Positions 1-8,378 of a stretch of DNA of 64,000 nt are shown here, piece after piece. The translations under genes and the position numbers were made by a program. The DNA is taken from NCBI GenBank assembly GCA_964250225.1, contig CAXUEY010000002.1, positions 27,382-91,381 of the forward strand, given 5' to 3'. Source of the DNA: Paraktedonobacter sp964250225. GTDB taxonomy: Bacteria; Chloroflexota; Ktedonobacteria; Ktedonobacterales; Ktedonobacteraceae. Position 1 is the stretch's first letter. Each line of letters begins with the position of its first letter. The notes beneath the pieces were generated by a model. The model did no database searches. It saw only the letters and a program-made list of their open reading frames with translations, and was not told the DNA's origin.

Positions 1-312
1 CGCGAATTAGCGCGCCAGCTTTTTGTCTCTGGACAACACATCAATTTCGAGGTCAACAAGATGTTGGGGCAAGATAGTGATCGCTTCGCCCAGCAAAAGG
101 ACATGCCTGAGCAACTGGCAAACCTGCACATCCCAACGCTCGTCATTCATGGGGCGCTTGATCCTCGTTCTGCGCGCTTCGCTCGCCATCTCGCAGCATG
201 CATCCCATCTGCCATTTACATAGAAATACCCAACGTGGGACATATGGCATGGATCGAACAGCCTGAACGCACGCGTGAGATTCTGCGGGCATTTCTTGAA
301 CGGATACTGTAA
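1..312 (+). CDS. alpha/beta hydrolase, C-terminal part (5' end outside window)
   Basis: The reading frame is open from the first base, so the gene starts upstream. The visible ~103 residues carry the end of an alpha/beta-hydrolase fold: a strand followed by IHGALDPRS, which fits the loop with the catalytic acid (Asp), and later VGHMAWIEQPE, which fits the catalytic His followed by the usual E/P-rich C-terminal helix. The nucleophile elbow would lie outside the window. The family includes esterases, haloperoxidase-like and lactone hydrolases, and substrate cannot be told from this end. It ends 58 bp before the next gene on the same strand. Confidence 0.85.
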   Translation, partial: RELARQLFVSGQHINFEVNKMLGQDSDRFAQQKDMPEQLANLHIPTLVIHGALDPRSARFARHLAACIPSAIYIEIPNVGHMAWIEQPERTREILRAFLERIL

Positions 313-370
313 TATCTATGCCATTGGCAGAGAGTATCATTTTCACTGTATTCAAGGGGAAACAAATTTT

Positions 371-817
371 ATGAGCATACGCTTACGCTGCTATCATCCC
401 AACGACCTGGAGCCTGTTGTGCAACTCTGGTATTGGTCATGGCATAGCGCGTTTCCCGATCTCCAGCATCCACAAACCTTCCAGCAATGGAAAGAGCGTT
501 TGCAAGATGAGATTGTACCAAATGAGCAGGTATGGATCGCGGAAATATCCGAACAACTCGTTGGTTTTATAGCGTTACGCGAAAATGGCGGCCACCTGGA
601 CCAGATCTTTGTCTCCCCTGAAATGCAGCGTCAAGGGGTGGGTACAGCCTTGCTGAAAAAAGCGCAAGAGTTGTTACCAGCGGGCATCACGCTGGATACA
701 TTGCAAAGGAATAGCCAGGCGCGCCGTTTTTATGAGAAACATGGCTTCCAACCAGGACGGACAGGGACCAACTCTATCAACGGGCATGCCAATATTACAT
801 ATCATTGGACGCCTTGA
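371..817 (+). CDS. GNAT-family N-acetyltransferase
   Basis: A 148-residue single-domain GNAT protein, predicted to move an acetyl group from acetyl-CoA to an unknown amine. The acetyl-CoA pyrophosphate-binding loop is seen as SPEMQRQGVGTALLKKA (R/Q-x-x-G-x-G/A form), after the strand HLDQIFVSP. Near the end, NSQARRFYEKHGF is the typical last helix of the fold. The start at 371 is chosen because AAGGGGA lies about 10 bases upstream; an in-frame ATG at 275 would overlap the preceding gene and adds residues unlike the family. The substrate is not predictable. Confidence 0.88.
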   Translation: MSIRLRCYHPNDLEPVVQLWYWSWHSAFPDLQHPQTFQQWKERLQDEIVPNEQVWIAEISEQLVGFIALRENGGHLDQIFVSPEMQRQGVGTALLKKAQELLPAGITLDTLQRNSQARRFYEKHGFQPGRTGTNSINGHANITYHWTP

Positions 818-822
818 ATAGC

Positions 823-1887
823 TCATGTGCCGCGTCCGGCATCGGTGAAGCTGCTCGTGAAGATGCTGAGCACCTGGCCGGGATCGGGCGCGCTTAGCAC
901 CTCGATATGGGTGATCCATTTGACCCACTCAAAACCGCGCCGACCAGGGGCAACCAGGCGCAAAGGGAAACCGTGGTCATAGGAGAGAGGCTCTAGTTCT
1001 GTATGGGTCGCCAACAGTGCTCCGCGCGCTTCCTGTAATGGCAAGCTCCAGCGGTAGCCTGTCACCGAGATAAAACTCACGTAGCGCGCATCTGCGTGAG
1101 GGTGAAGCGTGTCAAGCAGGCGTCCTATGCGCATGCCCCGCCAGTGCTGGGTGCTATAAAAGCCACCGGTACAATCCAACGTCGCCTCTAATTCATCATC
1201 TGCCGCAGCAAGTTCGTCGTAGGTGAAAGAACGCGATGTAGATACAGCGCCTCCAACTGAGAGTCGCCAGGTCTGTGCATTCAGCGGACGCGGTTGGTCA
1301 GCGACCCAGCTTGAAGAGGGGAACGCGTTGCCTGCATAGCTACCACTTTCGTATGAGCCGCTGAAACGTCGTCGTGAGCCGGGCAGTTGCAGCACACGCT
1401 CAGCCAGTTGTTGCCCCGGCCAGAGCACTATGCCACCCAGCAGTAACGTGCCAAAATGCAACGCGCGTCGCCTGCCCACAATATCGCGTTTGCGCAGGCG
1501 TTTGGCACGCGCAAGCATGTGGATGACAATGGCCAGCGTCAGCACAAAACCGAGCAGAATATGCCAGTTTAACAGGTTCAGTCCAGCAAAGAAGAACCAG
1601 ACGCCGCCCCCTGCCCACCAGATACCTGAGCCAATCACGGCGCTGGCAAAGAGCAGCGCCGACGTTCCATAGATAGTACGGCGGTCCCAGCGCCGGGGAG
1701 TAATCAGGCGTGGCCAGACACGGCGCAGCTTGCCCCACATAAGCAGGAGGAGCCAGAAGCCCGCGATGCCATGCAATGTGAAGATCAGCCACTCTTCCAG
1801 GTGGCCGCTAATCAGGCTGAACAGACCCGTTACAAAGGCGATAACAGCAGCCAGGGCCAGGCTCCAATCAGTAAGACGCGGCGACAT
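823..1887 (-). CDS. membrane cytochrome b-like domain fused to a sulfite-oxidase-type molybdopterin domain
   Basis: A 354-residue protein. The N-terminal ~165 residues hold about five hydrophobic helices with His in membrane context (TLHGIAG, NWHILLG, VIHMLAR), consistent with a b-type haem membrane anchor. The C-terminal ~160 residues match the oxidoreductase molybdopterin-binding domain: a start like LSVGG, then DCTGG with Cys239 as the expected molybdenum ligand, and late VAPGRRGFEWVKW, a hallmark of the YedY/sulfite oxidase family. In MsrPQ/YedYZ the two functions sit on separate chains; here they appear fused. No Tat signal precedes the molybdopterin domain. It converges with the GNAT gene, 5 bp apart. 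Electron donor and substrate are unknown. Confidence 0.85.
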   Translation of the reverse strand: MSPRLTDWSLALAAVIAFVTGLFSLISGHLEEWLIFTLHGIAGFWLLLLMWGKLRRVWPRLITPRRWDRRTIYGTSALLFASAVIGSGIWWAGGGVWFFFAGLNLLNWHILLGFVLTLAIVIHMLARAKRLRKRDIVGRRRALHFGTLLLGGIVLWPGQQLAERVLQLPGSRRRFSGSYESGSYAGNAFPSSSWVADQPRPLNAQTWRLSVGGAVSTSRSFTYDELAAADDELEATLDCTGGFYSTQHWRGMRIGRLLDTLHPHADARYVSFISVTGYRWSLPLQEARGALLATHTELEPLSYDHGFPLRLVAPGRRGFEWVKWITHIEVLSAPDPGQVLSIFTSSFTDAGRGT

Positions 1888-2258
1888 ATAAAGCTACCCT
1901 TTTAAACTCCTACATTGGTTTGCGGTTGACACTGCTGGAAATGGTGTGAGCCGTAAGCCCTCACAAAAACAGTCGTGAGCCTATTATACGTTATTTGCAA
2001 GGACTTTTGCTGGCTCGTCAGCAATCGTCGCGAGCGTTCCAGAAACCCATCCTGAATGAGAGCACCTATGGCTGGTCCTCTTTTCTGCAATAATCGCGTC
2101 ATCCACCTCAATTTTCCGCGATTATTTAGCTGGTAGCTTCGTTTCAGTTATAGAGAGTCCATTATTGAGTGGTATTTGCAAAGAATACCACCCCCTTTAC
2201 TCCCTGGTGAATATATTAGTGCATATAAATCACCATTTTAAAGATGGAAGAGCAAACT
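1888..2258. other. intergenic region between divergent genes
   Basis: A 371-bp AT-richer spacer between the molybdopterin protein and the FAD oxidase. It must hold both promoters. No convincing gene, hairpin or operator was recognised; a short minus-strand frame of 69 codons here lacks a good ribosome-binding site and family resemblance. Confidence 0.4.
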
Positions 2259-3836
2259 ATGAATTTAGTATCTTCAGCGCCACATATCAATCGTCGAACG
2301 TTTCTTGCGCTCTCAGGATTGGGATTAACCAGCCTGCTGGCCTCTTGTAACGGTTCCTCAGCGCCCACCACTGCGGTAACTCCTACTGTACATCCCACCC
2401 TTACTGAAGCCGATTGGTCGAAACTCGCCAGTAGCTTACATGGGAGCTTGATTCGCTCAAATACCCCTCGCTATGCCGCTGCTCAAAAACTCTTCAATAC
2501 ACGCTTTGACAGCATCCTGCCACTGGGGATTGCCTACTGTACCTCGCCTGCCGATGTGCAAAGCTGTCTCGCCTTCGTCCGGCGCTTTCATTTACCGATA
2601 ACGATGCGATCTGGGGGGCATTCATACGCGGGCTACTCCACCACAACTGGCCTCATTGTTGATGTCACGCCGATGAATCAAGTAATGGTCGATACTGACA
2701 ATGGCACTGCTACCGTAGGGGGAGGCGCGCATTTGATCGATGTGTATTCAGCTCTTGCTCCACATGGGGTAATGATCCCTGCGGGTTCATGCGCAACAGT
2801 GGGCATCGCAGGATTGACATTGGGTGGGGGAGTTGGAGTGTTGGGCCGCAAGTTTGGCCTGACGTGTGACAATCTGCTCTCCGCGCAAGTGGTGCTGGCG
2901 AACGGAGATCTGCTGACCTGCGATCAGCACACGCATGCCGATCTTTTCTGGGCCTTGCGTGGCGGTGGTGGTGGCAATTTCGGCGTTGTAACCTCATTCA
3001 CCTTCGGCGTTCATCCAGTCTCGCAACTCTCACTCTTTACTCTGAACTGGCCCTGGACCCACGCCGCCGACGTTGTGGATGCCTGGCAGCATTGGGGGCC
3101 GCAGAACCCTGATGAGCTCTGGTCCAATTGTCTGCTCTTAGGAACTGAGAACAAGCAATTTACACCGTCTATACGCGTGACTGGCGTGTATATTGGCACT
3201 TCTTCAGCCCTGCAGCCTTTCCTGCAACAGTTGATTAGCCAGGTCGGGATTCCCCCTACAACCAGCTATGTCTCTACCGATCCCCTGCTCGAAACGATGC
3301 TGATTGAAGCTGGCTGTTCCAGTGAGAGTGTAGCAGCCTGCCACCTGCCCAGTCAGAATCCACAAGGTCGTCTCAGCCGTGACACCTCAAAAGCCAAATC
3401 CGATTATATTACGAACCTGCTCCCACGCTCAGCCATCAACGTGCTGGTGAACGCGATAGCTGCCCGTCAATCTTCTGGAACCCTCAGCAACGGCGGCATC
3501 GGCATGGATGCGTATGGAGGGGCGCTCAATCGGGTCGCAGCCGATGCCACCGCCTTCGTACATCGCGATTCTTTGTTCTCCATTCAATATACGGCAAGCT
3601 GGAACGCGTCAGATCCAGCTTCGGTGGTGACAGCCAACGAGACCTGGCTCCAGCAAACATGGCAGGCGATGCGTCCCTACGCGAGCGGTAGCGCGTATCA
3701 GAATTACATTGATCCGGATCTGACCAACTGGCAACAGGCCTACTATGGCACAAACCTGCTGCGTCTCCAACAGGTCAAAAAGGCATATGATTCGAATAAT
3801 CTCTTCCACTTTGCGCAGAGCATTGCGCCAATGTAA
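2259..3836 (+). CDS. Tat-exported FAD-dependent oxidase (berberine bridge enzyme family)
   Basis: A 525-residue secreted flavoprotein that should oxidise an alcohol, sugar or similar substrate with O2. The N-terminus has a twin-arginine motif (NRRTFLALSG) and a lipobox ending LLASC, with Cys30 as the lipidation site. The FAD-binding PCMH domain shows both covalent anchors of the bicovalent group: RSGGHS with His121, and GSCATVGIAGLTLGGG with Cys178. The C-terminal BBE segment YYGTNLLRLQQVKKAYD is typical. Start at 2259 is preferred over the ATG at 2244 because the latter overlaps the GGAAGAG ribosome-binding site. A perfect 13-bp hairpin follows the gene. Substrate is not evident. Confidence 0.92.
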   Translation: MNLVSSAPHINRRTFLALSGLGLTSLLASCNGSSAPTTAVTPTVHPTLTEADWSKLASSLHGSLIRSNTPRYAAAQKLFNTRFDSILPLGIAYCTSPADVQSCLAFVRRFHLPITMRSGGHSYAGYSTTTGLIVDVTPMNQVMVDTDNGTATVGGGAHLIDVYSALAPHGVMIPAGSCATVGIAGLTLGGGVGVLGRKFGLTCDNLLSAQVVLANGDLLTCDQHTHADLFWALRGGGGGNFGVVTSFTFGVHPVSQLSLFTLNWPWTHAADVVDAWQHWGPQNPDELWSNCLLLGTENKQFTPSIRVTGVYIGTSSALQPFLQQLISQVGIPPTTSYVSTDPLLETMLIEAGCSSESVAACHLPSQNPQGRLSRDTSKAKSDYITNLLPRSAINVLVNAIAARQSSGTLSNGGIGMDAYGGALNRVAADATAFVHRDSLFSIQYTASWNASDPASVVTANETWLQQTWQAMRPYASGSAYQNYIDPDLTNWQQAYYGTNLLRLQQVKKAYDSNNLFHFAQSIAPM

Positions 3837-3926
3837 ATCTCTAGTATAGAGCTTCGTATGAATAGCATGAACCCTCATCAAGCTGTACAAGGGCCAATCG
3901 GTCAATAGCTCAAGTTATCCTACAGC

Positions 3927-3960
3927 GGTGTACAGAAGGTATTGAAGCCTTCTGTACACC
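3927..3960. terminator. 13-bp perfect hairpin between convergent genes
   Basis: The arms GGTGTACAGAAGG (3927-3939) and its exact complement (3948-3960) flank an 8-base loop. It lies between the ends of two convergent genes (3836 and 3964), so it probably ends transcription from both sides, although no long T run follows on either strand. Confidence 0.6.
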
Positions 3961-3963
3961 GTC

Positions 3964-4359
3964 CTAAGCTGCGCGCATTTCATATGTCTCCAGATCCTGG
4001 CCTATGCGCCGGAGATAGATCTCAACGCCTGCGAGCCACCCCTTGAGGTCCAGAACCAGGTACTCAACGGCGTCGCTTGCAAGGCTGGGACACACCTTCA
4101 ATTGGCCGCGTTTCTGCAAACGAAACACCTGTTCCTCGCCTGGGTCGATGATCCCCAGCAGGTGATAGTTGTGGTAAACGCGCCAGGAGATTGCTGTGTT
4201 ATTCACGACAATCAATTCTTCGTCGTCGCCTGACATGGCCAGTTTGACACGGTGGCGCGTTCGTGTAAACCAGCCATCCGAGCGCTGTGGTTTGATCTGC
4301 GTGTGTGCATGATCGGGCGTATCAGGCAACTCAATCTCTGGTATTAACTTCACCGCCAT
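3964..4359 (-). CDS. conserved-looking protein of unknown function
   Basis: A 131-residue soluble protein with no family I recognise. It is rich in beta-type segments: ELIVVNNTAISWRVYHNYH, then LGIIDPGEEQVFRL, RGQLKVCP, and a C-terminal helix-like stretch VEYLVLDLKGWLAG. There are no membrane segments or signal peptide. The ATG at 4359 is chosen because AAGGAG lies 11 bases upstream (complement of 4371-4376); an ATG nine codons earlier would sit upstream of that site. It lies downstream of the ECF sigma/M48-like pair but about 165 bp away, so co-transcription is possible but not shown. Confidence 0.7.
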   Translation of the reverse strand: MAVKLIPEIELPDTPDHAHTQIKPQRSDGWFTRTRHRVKLAMSGDDEELIVVNNTAISWRVYHNYHLLGIIDPGEEQVFRLQKRGQLKVCPSLASDAVEYLVLDLKGWLAGVEIYLRRIGQDLETYEMRAA

Positions 4360-4524
4360 ATGCTTGCTCACTCCTTTGAGGTACATGGATATAGACTAAC
4401 TCATCCTACAAATGAAAACGCTCCGTATTACTTCCACTCATGCGATACGCTTCATCTCGCTACAAAATTGTCCGCATCATTTCCCGCGTGCAACTCGCTC
4501 CACTGTGATCGAAAACGAGATTAG

Positions 4525-5340
4525 TCAACCCACCAGCGTCAGATGTTTATCCGTGTCTGGAATTGGGGTGCCGCAGACGCGTGCGATTCGTTCAGCCAGC
4601 GACGGCTCGCCCCAACCTGGTCGGCGGTGTGTATGACCACGCTCAGCCAGCAGGTGCAGACCGCAACACATCTGCTCGCGTCCCAACCACTGCACAGCCT
4701 GGCAATCCGCGCGCAAGGTCACGACACGTCGCTGCCAGGTGAGCAAGCAACTTCCAGCCACGCAGCAGGCCAGGGCGGCCAGCAGCAACCAGAACATCCT
4801 GCGTTCAGCGTTCGCCAGGGGTAGCGCGGCCACGGCCAGCAGCAGTCCACAGGCGAAGAGGATACGCGGGAGCACAAAAAGCGCGCGGGAAGCAACGGTG
4901 CAACGAGCCAGACCTGCCGCCAGCAGCACTTCTAACTCCAATTGCTGCAATGTTTGCTGCTCCGGCAAGACCAGCCGGACCTGCCCACGTCCGAGGGGCG
5001 ACGTGTACACACGCGGCTGCTTGAGCCGAGGTGTCCGGGAACAGCGCAGGTTTGGTTGGGGGCGGCGATGGTCTGCCTGCACCAGCAGTTCGGTAAACAC
5101 TGCCTGAAGATGAGCCGGAACCGCCTGTCTGCTCCCTGCACGCGCAAATCCTGGCCAGGAGACGCGACGTTCATAGCTCGACGCGCGCTGTGTCACATCT
5201 AATTGAGCACGCACCTGGAGCCACGCGGCCTCTGGTAGCACACGCGGGGGCAACGCCGGTCCATAGTAGGCAGCCAGGCGCTCGTCTATGTCCTGATAGC
5301 GTGATTTTTCGGCCCCGGCACAAGCTTTTTTCTCATACAT
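4525..5340 (-). CDS. membrane protein resembling an M48 metallopeptidase without the zinc site; sigma-factor partner
   Basis: 271 residues. The N-terminal ~80 residues are cytoplasm-like (DIDERLAAYYGPALPP); two hydrophobic helices lie around residues 150-205. The middle PRVYTSPLGRGQ and the C-terminal ADCQAVQWLGREQMCCGL followed by PSLAERIARV echo the VYVV, ADxxAxxLxG and HPSxxxRI blocks of M48 (HtpX/Ste24-like) peptidases. Where the HExxH helix should be, LEVLLAAGLARC lacks both His and Glu, so it is predicted to be inactive. It begins three bases after the sigma gene stop, with its GGGAG site inside the sigma gene end, so the two are coupled. A role as membrane partner or anti-sigma factor is inferred. 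Confidence 0.7.
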   Translation of the reverse strand: MYEKKACAGAEKSRYQDIDERLAAYYGPALPPRVLPEAAWLQVRAQLDVTQRASSYERRVSWPGFARAGSRQAVPAHLQAVFTELLVQADHRRPQPNLRCSRTPRLKQPRVYTSPLGRGQVRLVLPEQQTLQQLELEVLLAAGLARCTVASRALFVLPRILFACGLLLAVAALPLANAERRMFWLLLAALACCVAGSCLLTWQRRVVTLRADCQAVQWLGREQMCCGLHLLAERGHTHRRPGWGEPSLAERIARVCGTPIPDTDKHLTLVG

Positions 5341-5343
5341 AGC

Positions 5344-5895
5344 CTACTCCCTTTCTTCCAGCAAACACACGCGCAGCCGCTCCCGCGCGCGATTCAGACG
5401 CGACTTGACCGTACCTACCGGCCAGCCCAGCACTTGCGCGATCTCTCCCTCGGTCAGATCAGCCCCATAGCGTAGCGCGATCACGCGCCGCTGATCGGCG
5501 TTGAGATGTGCCAGAGCTATACGCAGTTCCTCACGATCAGCCACCAGTTCTTGTGGATCGCGTTCGGACAGGCCGGGTTTGCGTGCCAGAGCTTCCTGAG
5601 CTACCGGTGAAAGCGACTGGAGATAGACGCGCTGTCGCTCCATCACATCCAGGGCATGGCGATACACAATGCGCATCAACCACGGGCGAAACGGCAGCCC
5701 CACCTGGAAACGCGGCAGGCCGCGCCAGGCCAGCAAAAATGCCCCCTGGGTGATATCTTCGGCCAGGCTTATATGATGACAGAGACGCAGAGATCCAGCC
5801 ATCGCCACACTATGGTGCTCATCCCACAACTGGCGAAACGCTTCCTGGTCCCCCTGCCTGGCTCGCTCGATCAGCGCATCTTCGCAGTTCAGCAC
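5344..5895 (-). CDS. ECF-type RNA polymerase sigma factor
   Basis: About 183 residues. Region 2 is seen as AFRQLWDEHHS to AEDITQGAFLLAWRGLPRF and RPWLMRIVYRHALDVMERQR; region 4 is LNADQRRVIALRYGADLTEGEIAQVLGWPVGTVKSRLNRARERL, a standard helix-turn-helix. The GTG at 5895 is chosen because CTCCTT at 5901-5906 reads AAGGAG on the coding strand, five bases upstream; a GTG two codons earlier would touch that site. The next gene starts three bases after its stop and encodes the likely membrane partner, so this looks like a stimulus-responsive sigma unit. Confidence 0.93.
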   Translation of the reverse strand: MLNCEDALIERARQGDQEAFRQLWDEHHSVAMAGSLRLCHHISLAEDITQGAFLLAWRGLPRFQVGLPFRPWLMRIVYRHALDVMERQRVYLQSLSPVAQEALARKPGLSERDPQELVADREELRIALAHLNADQRRVIALRYGADLTEGEIAQVLGWPVGTVKSRLNRARERLRVCLLEERE

Positions 5896-5964
5896 GGCCA
5901 CTCCTTTCTTCGCTAACTCATGTACGGTCAGAGAGGGAGAAAAGGTTCCGTCTAAAACATCTTC

Positions 5965-7188
5965 TTACTGTTTATAAACTTCTGCCAACATAGCATCAGC
6001 CCATTGTTGGCGATACGCTCCATAGCCAACATCATTCGGATGAACATCGTCGGAAGCAATCAAGTCCTGATGGCTCTGGAAAAAAGTCCACAAGTCCGGG
6101 CCGTGAATGATTTGAGGAAAGGCAGTATACAAGGCAGCGATCTGGGCATTAAAAGCCGGTCCACATTTCTGAATATTGGCGGTTCTCCCCCAGCTTATGT
6201 ACGGCACCACTGGGATTTTTCCTGCACTGAGCACATCATTTACCATTGTGACATAATTGTTATAAAAAGTGGCGGGATCAGCACAACTCGCCGCTTCTTT
6301 GATGCCAAAATCGAGCCCGACATATTTCCCAGGAAACAGACTCAGCCACGTATTCAAATAATTGACGCCATCGGCACTCGTTAGATAAGCAACGCCTCCG
6401 TTTTCTTGCACAGGGTAATGATTGGGAGCTTTCGTGTTAATCAACTGTGCAAAGGCCGCTACTCCATTGATTGTTTGATGTCCCATTCCCCCCGCAGTGA
6501 TAAAATCGCCAAAGAAGATCCAATCATCCTGGAGAGCGGGGCGAGCATCGTATACATCCATATTGAGGTTAGCATCCTCATTCAAGGTAGACCCATCAAT
6601 TGCAGTGATATTGATGCGTATCCAATTGTATCCTTTCATATCGACGACATGCTGACGTGAATGATAATGGTTCCCCTGCACCGTAACGAGCGAGATCCAT
6701 CCTATATCCGGAGTCGGACCTCCACCTGGTGCCGCATTCACATCAATGGTGTAATCCTCTGGCAAGTTATACGCAGGGTAATGCTCAATGGTATGGTCAT
6801 AATTGCCTGATTCATCGTTATACCAGGCAACGAGCACCTTGCTTCGTTGCTCCGCAGGCACCTGGGAGAGATCATAAGCCAACCAGGCAGGCGCGCCTTG
6901 TGATCTCCATGCTATATCATAGGTAGCACCGTTCGCATCAAATGCCGGATGAATGCTTGTCGAGGCAAATGCAGGTACATTGCGGCTGATGAGCGATCCG
7001 AACTGCGCACCTGGCTGGCCAGGCAAGGGTGTGGCACTCTGATCAGACAAGAGGGGAGATTTGCCTGTAGATGGTTGGCCTGGATTCAGTTTCGCCAATA
7101 TTCCCAAACCAGGAAATAGCAGGATGAGCAGAATGATGGCGATAGCCGCCAACGCAATGACAAAGCGTTTTTTCATAGACAACCTCAT
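5965..7188 (-). CDS. secreted/anchored SGNH-like protein with altered catalytic residues
   Basis: 407 residues. A hydrophobic N-terminal helix (after MKKR) should anchor or export it; a Pro/Ser-rich linker and a ~130-residue beta-rich domain come before the SGNH fold. Block I reads FFGDFITAGG where active members have GDSITxG, so Phe229 replaces the Ser nucleophile. Block III reads GIKEA (K297, E298) in place of GxND. Block V keeps DDVHPND (D380, H383). It is therefore probably not a classical esterase. It follows the exopolysaccharide operon on the same strand after a 179-bp gap, suggesting carbohydrate binding or a structural role. ATG 7176 is an alternative start. Confidence 0.8.
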   Translation of the reverse strand: MRLSMKKRFVIALAAIAIILLILLFPGLGILAKLNPGQPSTGKSPLLSDQSATPLPGQPGAQFGSLISRNVPAFASTSIHPAFDANGATYDIAWRSQGAPAWLAYDLSQVPAEQRSKVLVAWYNDESGNYDHTIEHYPAYNLPEDYTIDVNAAPGGGPTPDIGWISLVTVQGNHYHSRQHVVDMKGYNWIRINITAIDGSTLNEDANLNMDVYDARPALQDDWIFFGDFITAGGMGHQTINGVAAFAQLINTKAPNHYPVQENGGVAYLTSADGVNYLNTWLSLFPGKYVGLDFGIKEAASCADPATFYNNYVTMVNDVLSAGKIPVVPYISWGRTANIQKCGPAFNAQIAALYTAFPQIIHGPDLWTFFQSHQDLIASDDVHPNDVGYGAYRQQWADAMLAEVYKQ

Positions 7189-7367
7189 ACATATTTCCTT
7201 TCAGAATCTTTGCGAAAATGGAACAAGCAGGACAATCTGCCACGCGCGCCATTACATGAGCATGCATTGAGCCTGGAAAGCCTTTTTACTCCGATAAACT
7301 ACTGTAATTCGATTTGACTTTGAAAGAACTGATGGCCTTCGGGTCTCCAGGCTTTGTCAAAAAACAC

Positions 7368-8378
7368 TCAAGTCTGACCACTACGGATATCAGGATGACT
7401 GGCCAGAAGCGAGGCCAATTTCTCTAGTTTTGGCTGTCTGGCCGCAATATACTCGGCGCGCAATATCTCAGCTTTCTTCACATACATTTCGTGCTCACGC
7501 AACAAGGTTTCTACAGCGTTGGCAATATCCTCTGGTGTATTTTTGACCATGATGAAGCCATTAGCAAACCAGCGCCTCTGTTCAGGCAGGTCTGAAACAA
7601 TGCCTGGTTTGGCCAGAGAAAGCGCTTCAAACGCACCGCAACTTAACGTTGTAATCATAGTCGCTAAAATCATCACACCTTGTACATTCTGTAAAAGCCC
7701 GTTATAGGCGCTTCCTCGCAAAAAACCTGTCAGGATAATATTCTCCGGCTTATTTGCGAGCAGTTCGCCTGTCATACCTTCTGTAGAGCCAGTCACATAG
7801 AAGGTCACATCAGGGATTAAACGGGCAGCCTGAAAAATAGCCCCTGCTGGTTCATCTAGTGCAAAGGCGCTGATCACAGCGATACTCTTGTCACTCTGGA
7901 CAGCCACTTCGTTGGAAGCTGCGCTTAAATCGGGCAACCCATCGGGCAAAAAAATGGAATGTGCCCGCCATTGCGCGAGATATCTCTGAGCATCCTCATT
8001 ACAGAGCAGCGACACCACAGCGTTGCGTGCCAGAAGACGCAAGAGTGGAAAGGCCCACTGCCAGCGACGATTATAAAAGGTGCTGGGATGGCAATCGAGA
8101 ATATACGAGATCTGTTTTCTTCCTCGTACCTTGCACCAGAGTGCCACTGCCAGCGGCGCGAAGATTGGCGGCGATTGTACAATCACAAAAGCCGGGCGCT
8201 CCTGCTCCAGTAACCGCCAGGTTCGCCAACACTGCACAAGGTAGCGCAGGGGATTGAGCCAGAACGTCCTCAGACGAGGTTCATAAATAAAGACCAGTTT
8301 GGCTTGCAGTTCTCGCGAAACGGTTTCAGCTCGACGTGCATAAGTATACCAGACAATGTAGAGAATCTGCGTGTTCAT
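7368..8378 (-). CDS. glycosyltransferase (GT4-like, GT-B fold)
   Basis: 336 residues predicted to transfer a sugar during exopolysaccharide repeat assembly. The N-terminal half shows Rossmann-like strands and VIVQSPPIFAPLAVALW, typical of GT4-like donor/acceptor domains. The C-terminal half has ENIILTGFLRGSAYNGLLQ and GAFEALSLAKPGIVS, matching the nucleotide-sugar-binding E-x7-E region of GT-B enzymes. Start at 8378 overlaps the previous gene's stop as ATGA. The sugar is not predictable. It is the last gene of the tightly packed block that begins at the Wzz gene. Confidence 0.85.
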   Translation of the reverse strand: MNTQILYIVWYTYARRAETVSRELQAKLVFIYEPRLRTFWLNPLRYLVQCWRTWRLLEQERPAFVIVQSPPIFAPLAVALWCKVRGRKQISYILDCHPSTFYNRRWQWAFPLLRLLARNAVVSLLCNEDAQRYLAQWRAHSIFLPDGLPDLSAASNEVAVQSDKSIAVISAFALDEPAGAIFQAARLIPDVTFYVTGSTEGMTGELLANKPENIILTGFLRGSAYNGLLQNVQGVMILATMITTLSCGAFEALSLAKPGIVSDLPEQRRWFANGFIMVKNTPEDIANAVETLLREHEMYVKKAEILRAEYIAARQPKLEKLASLLASHPDIRSGQT

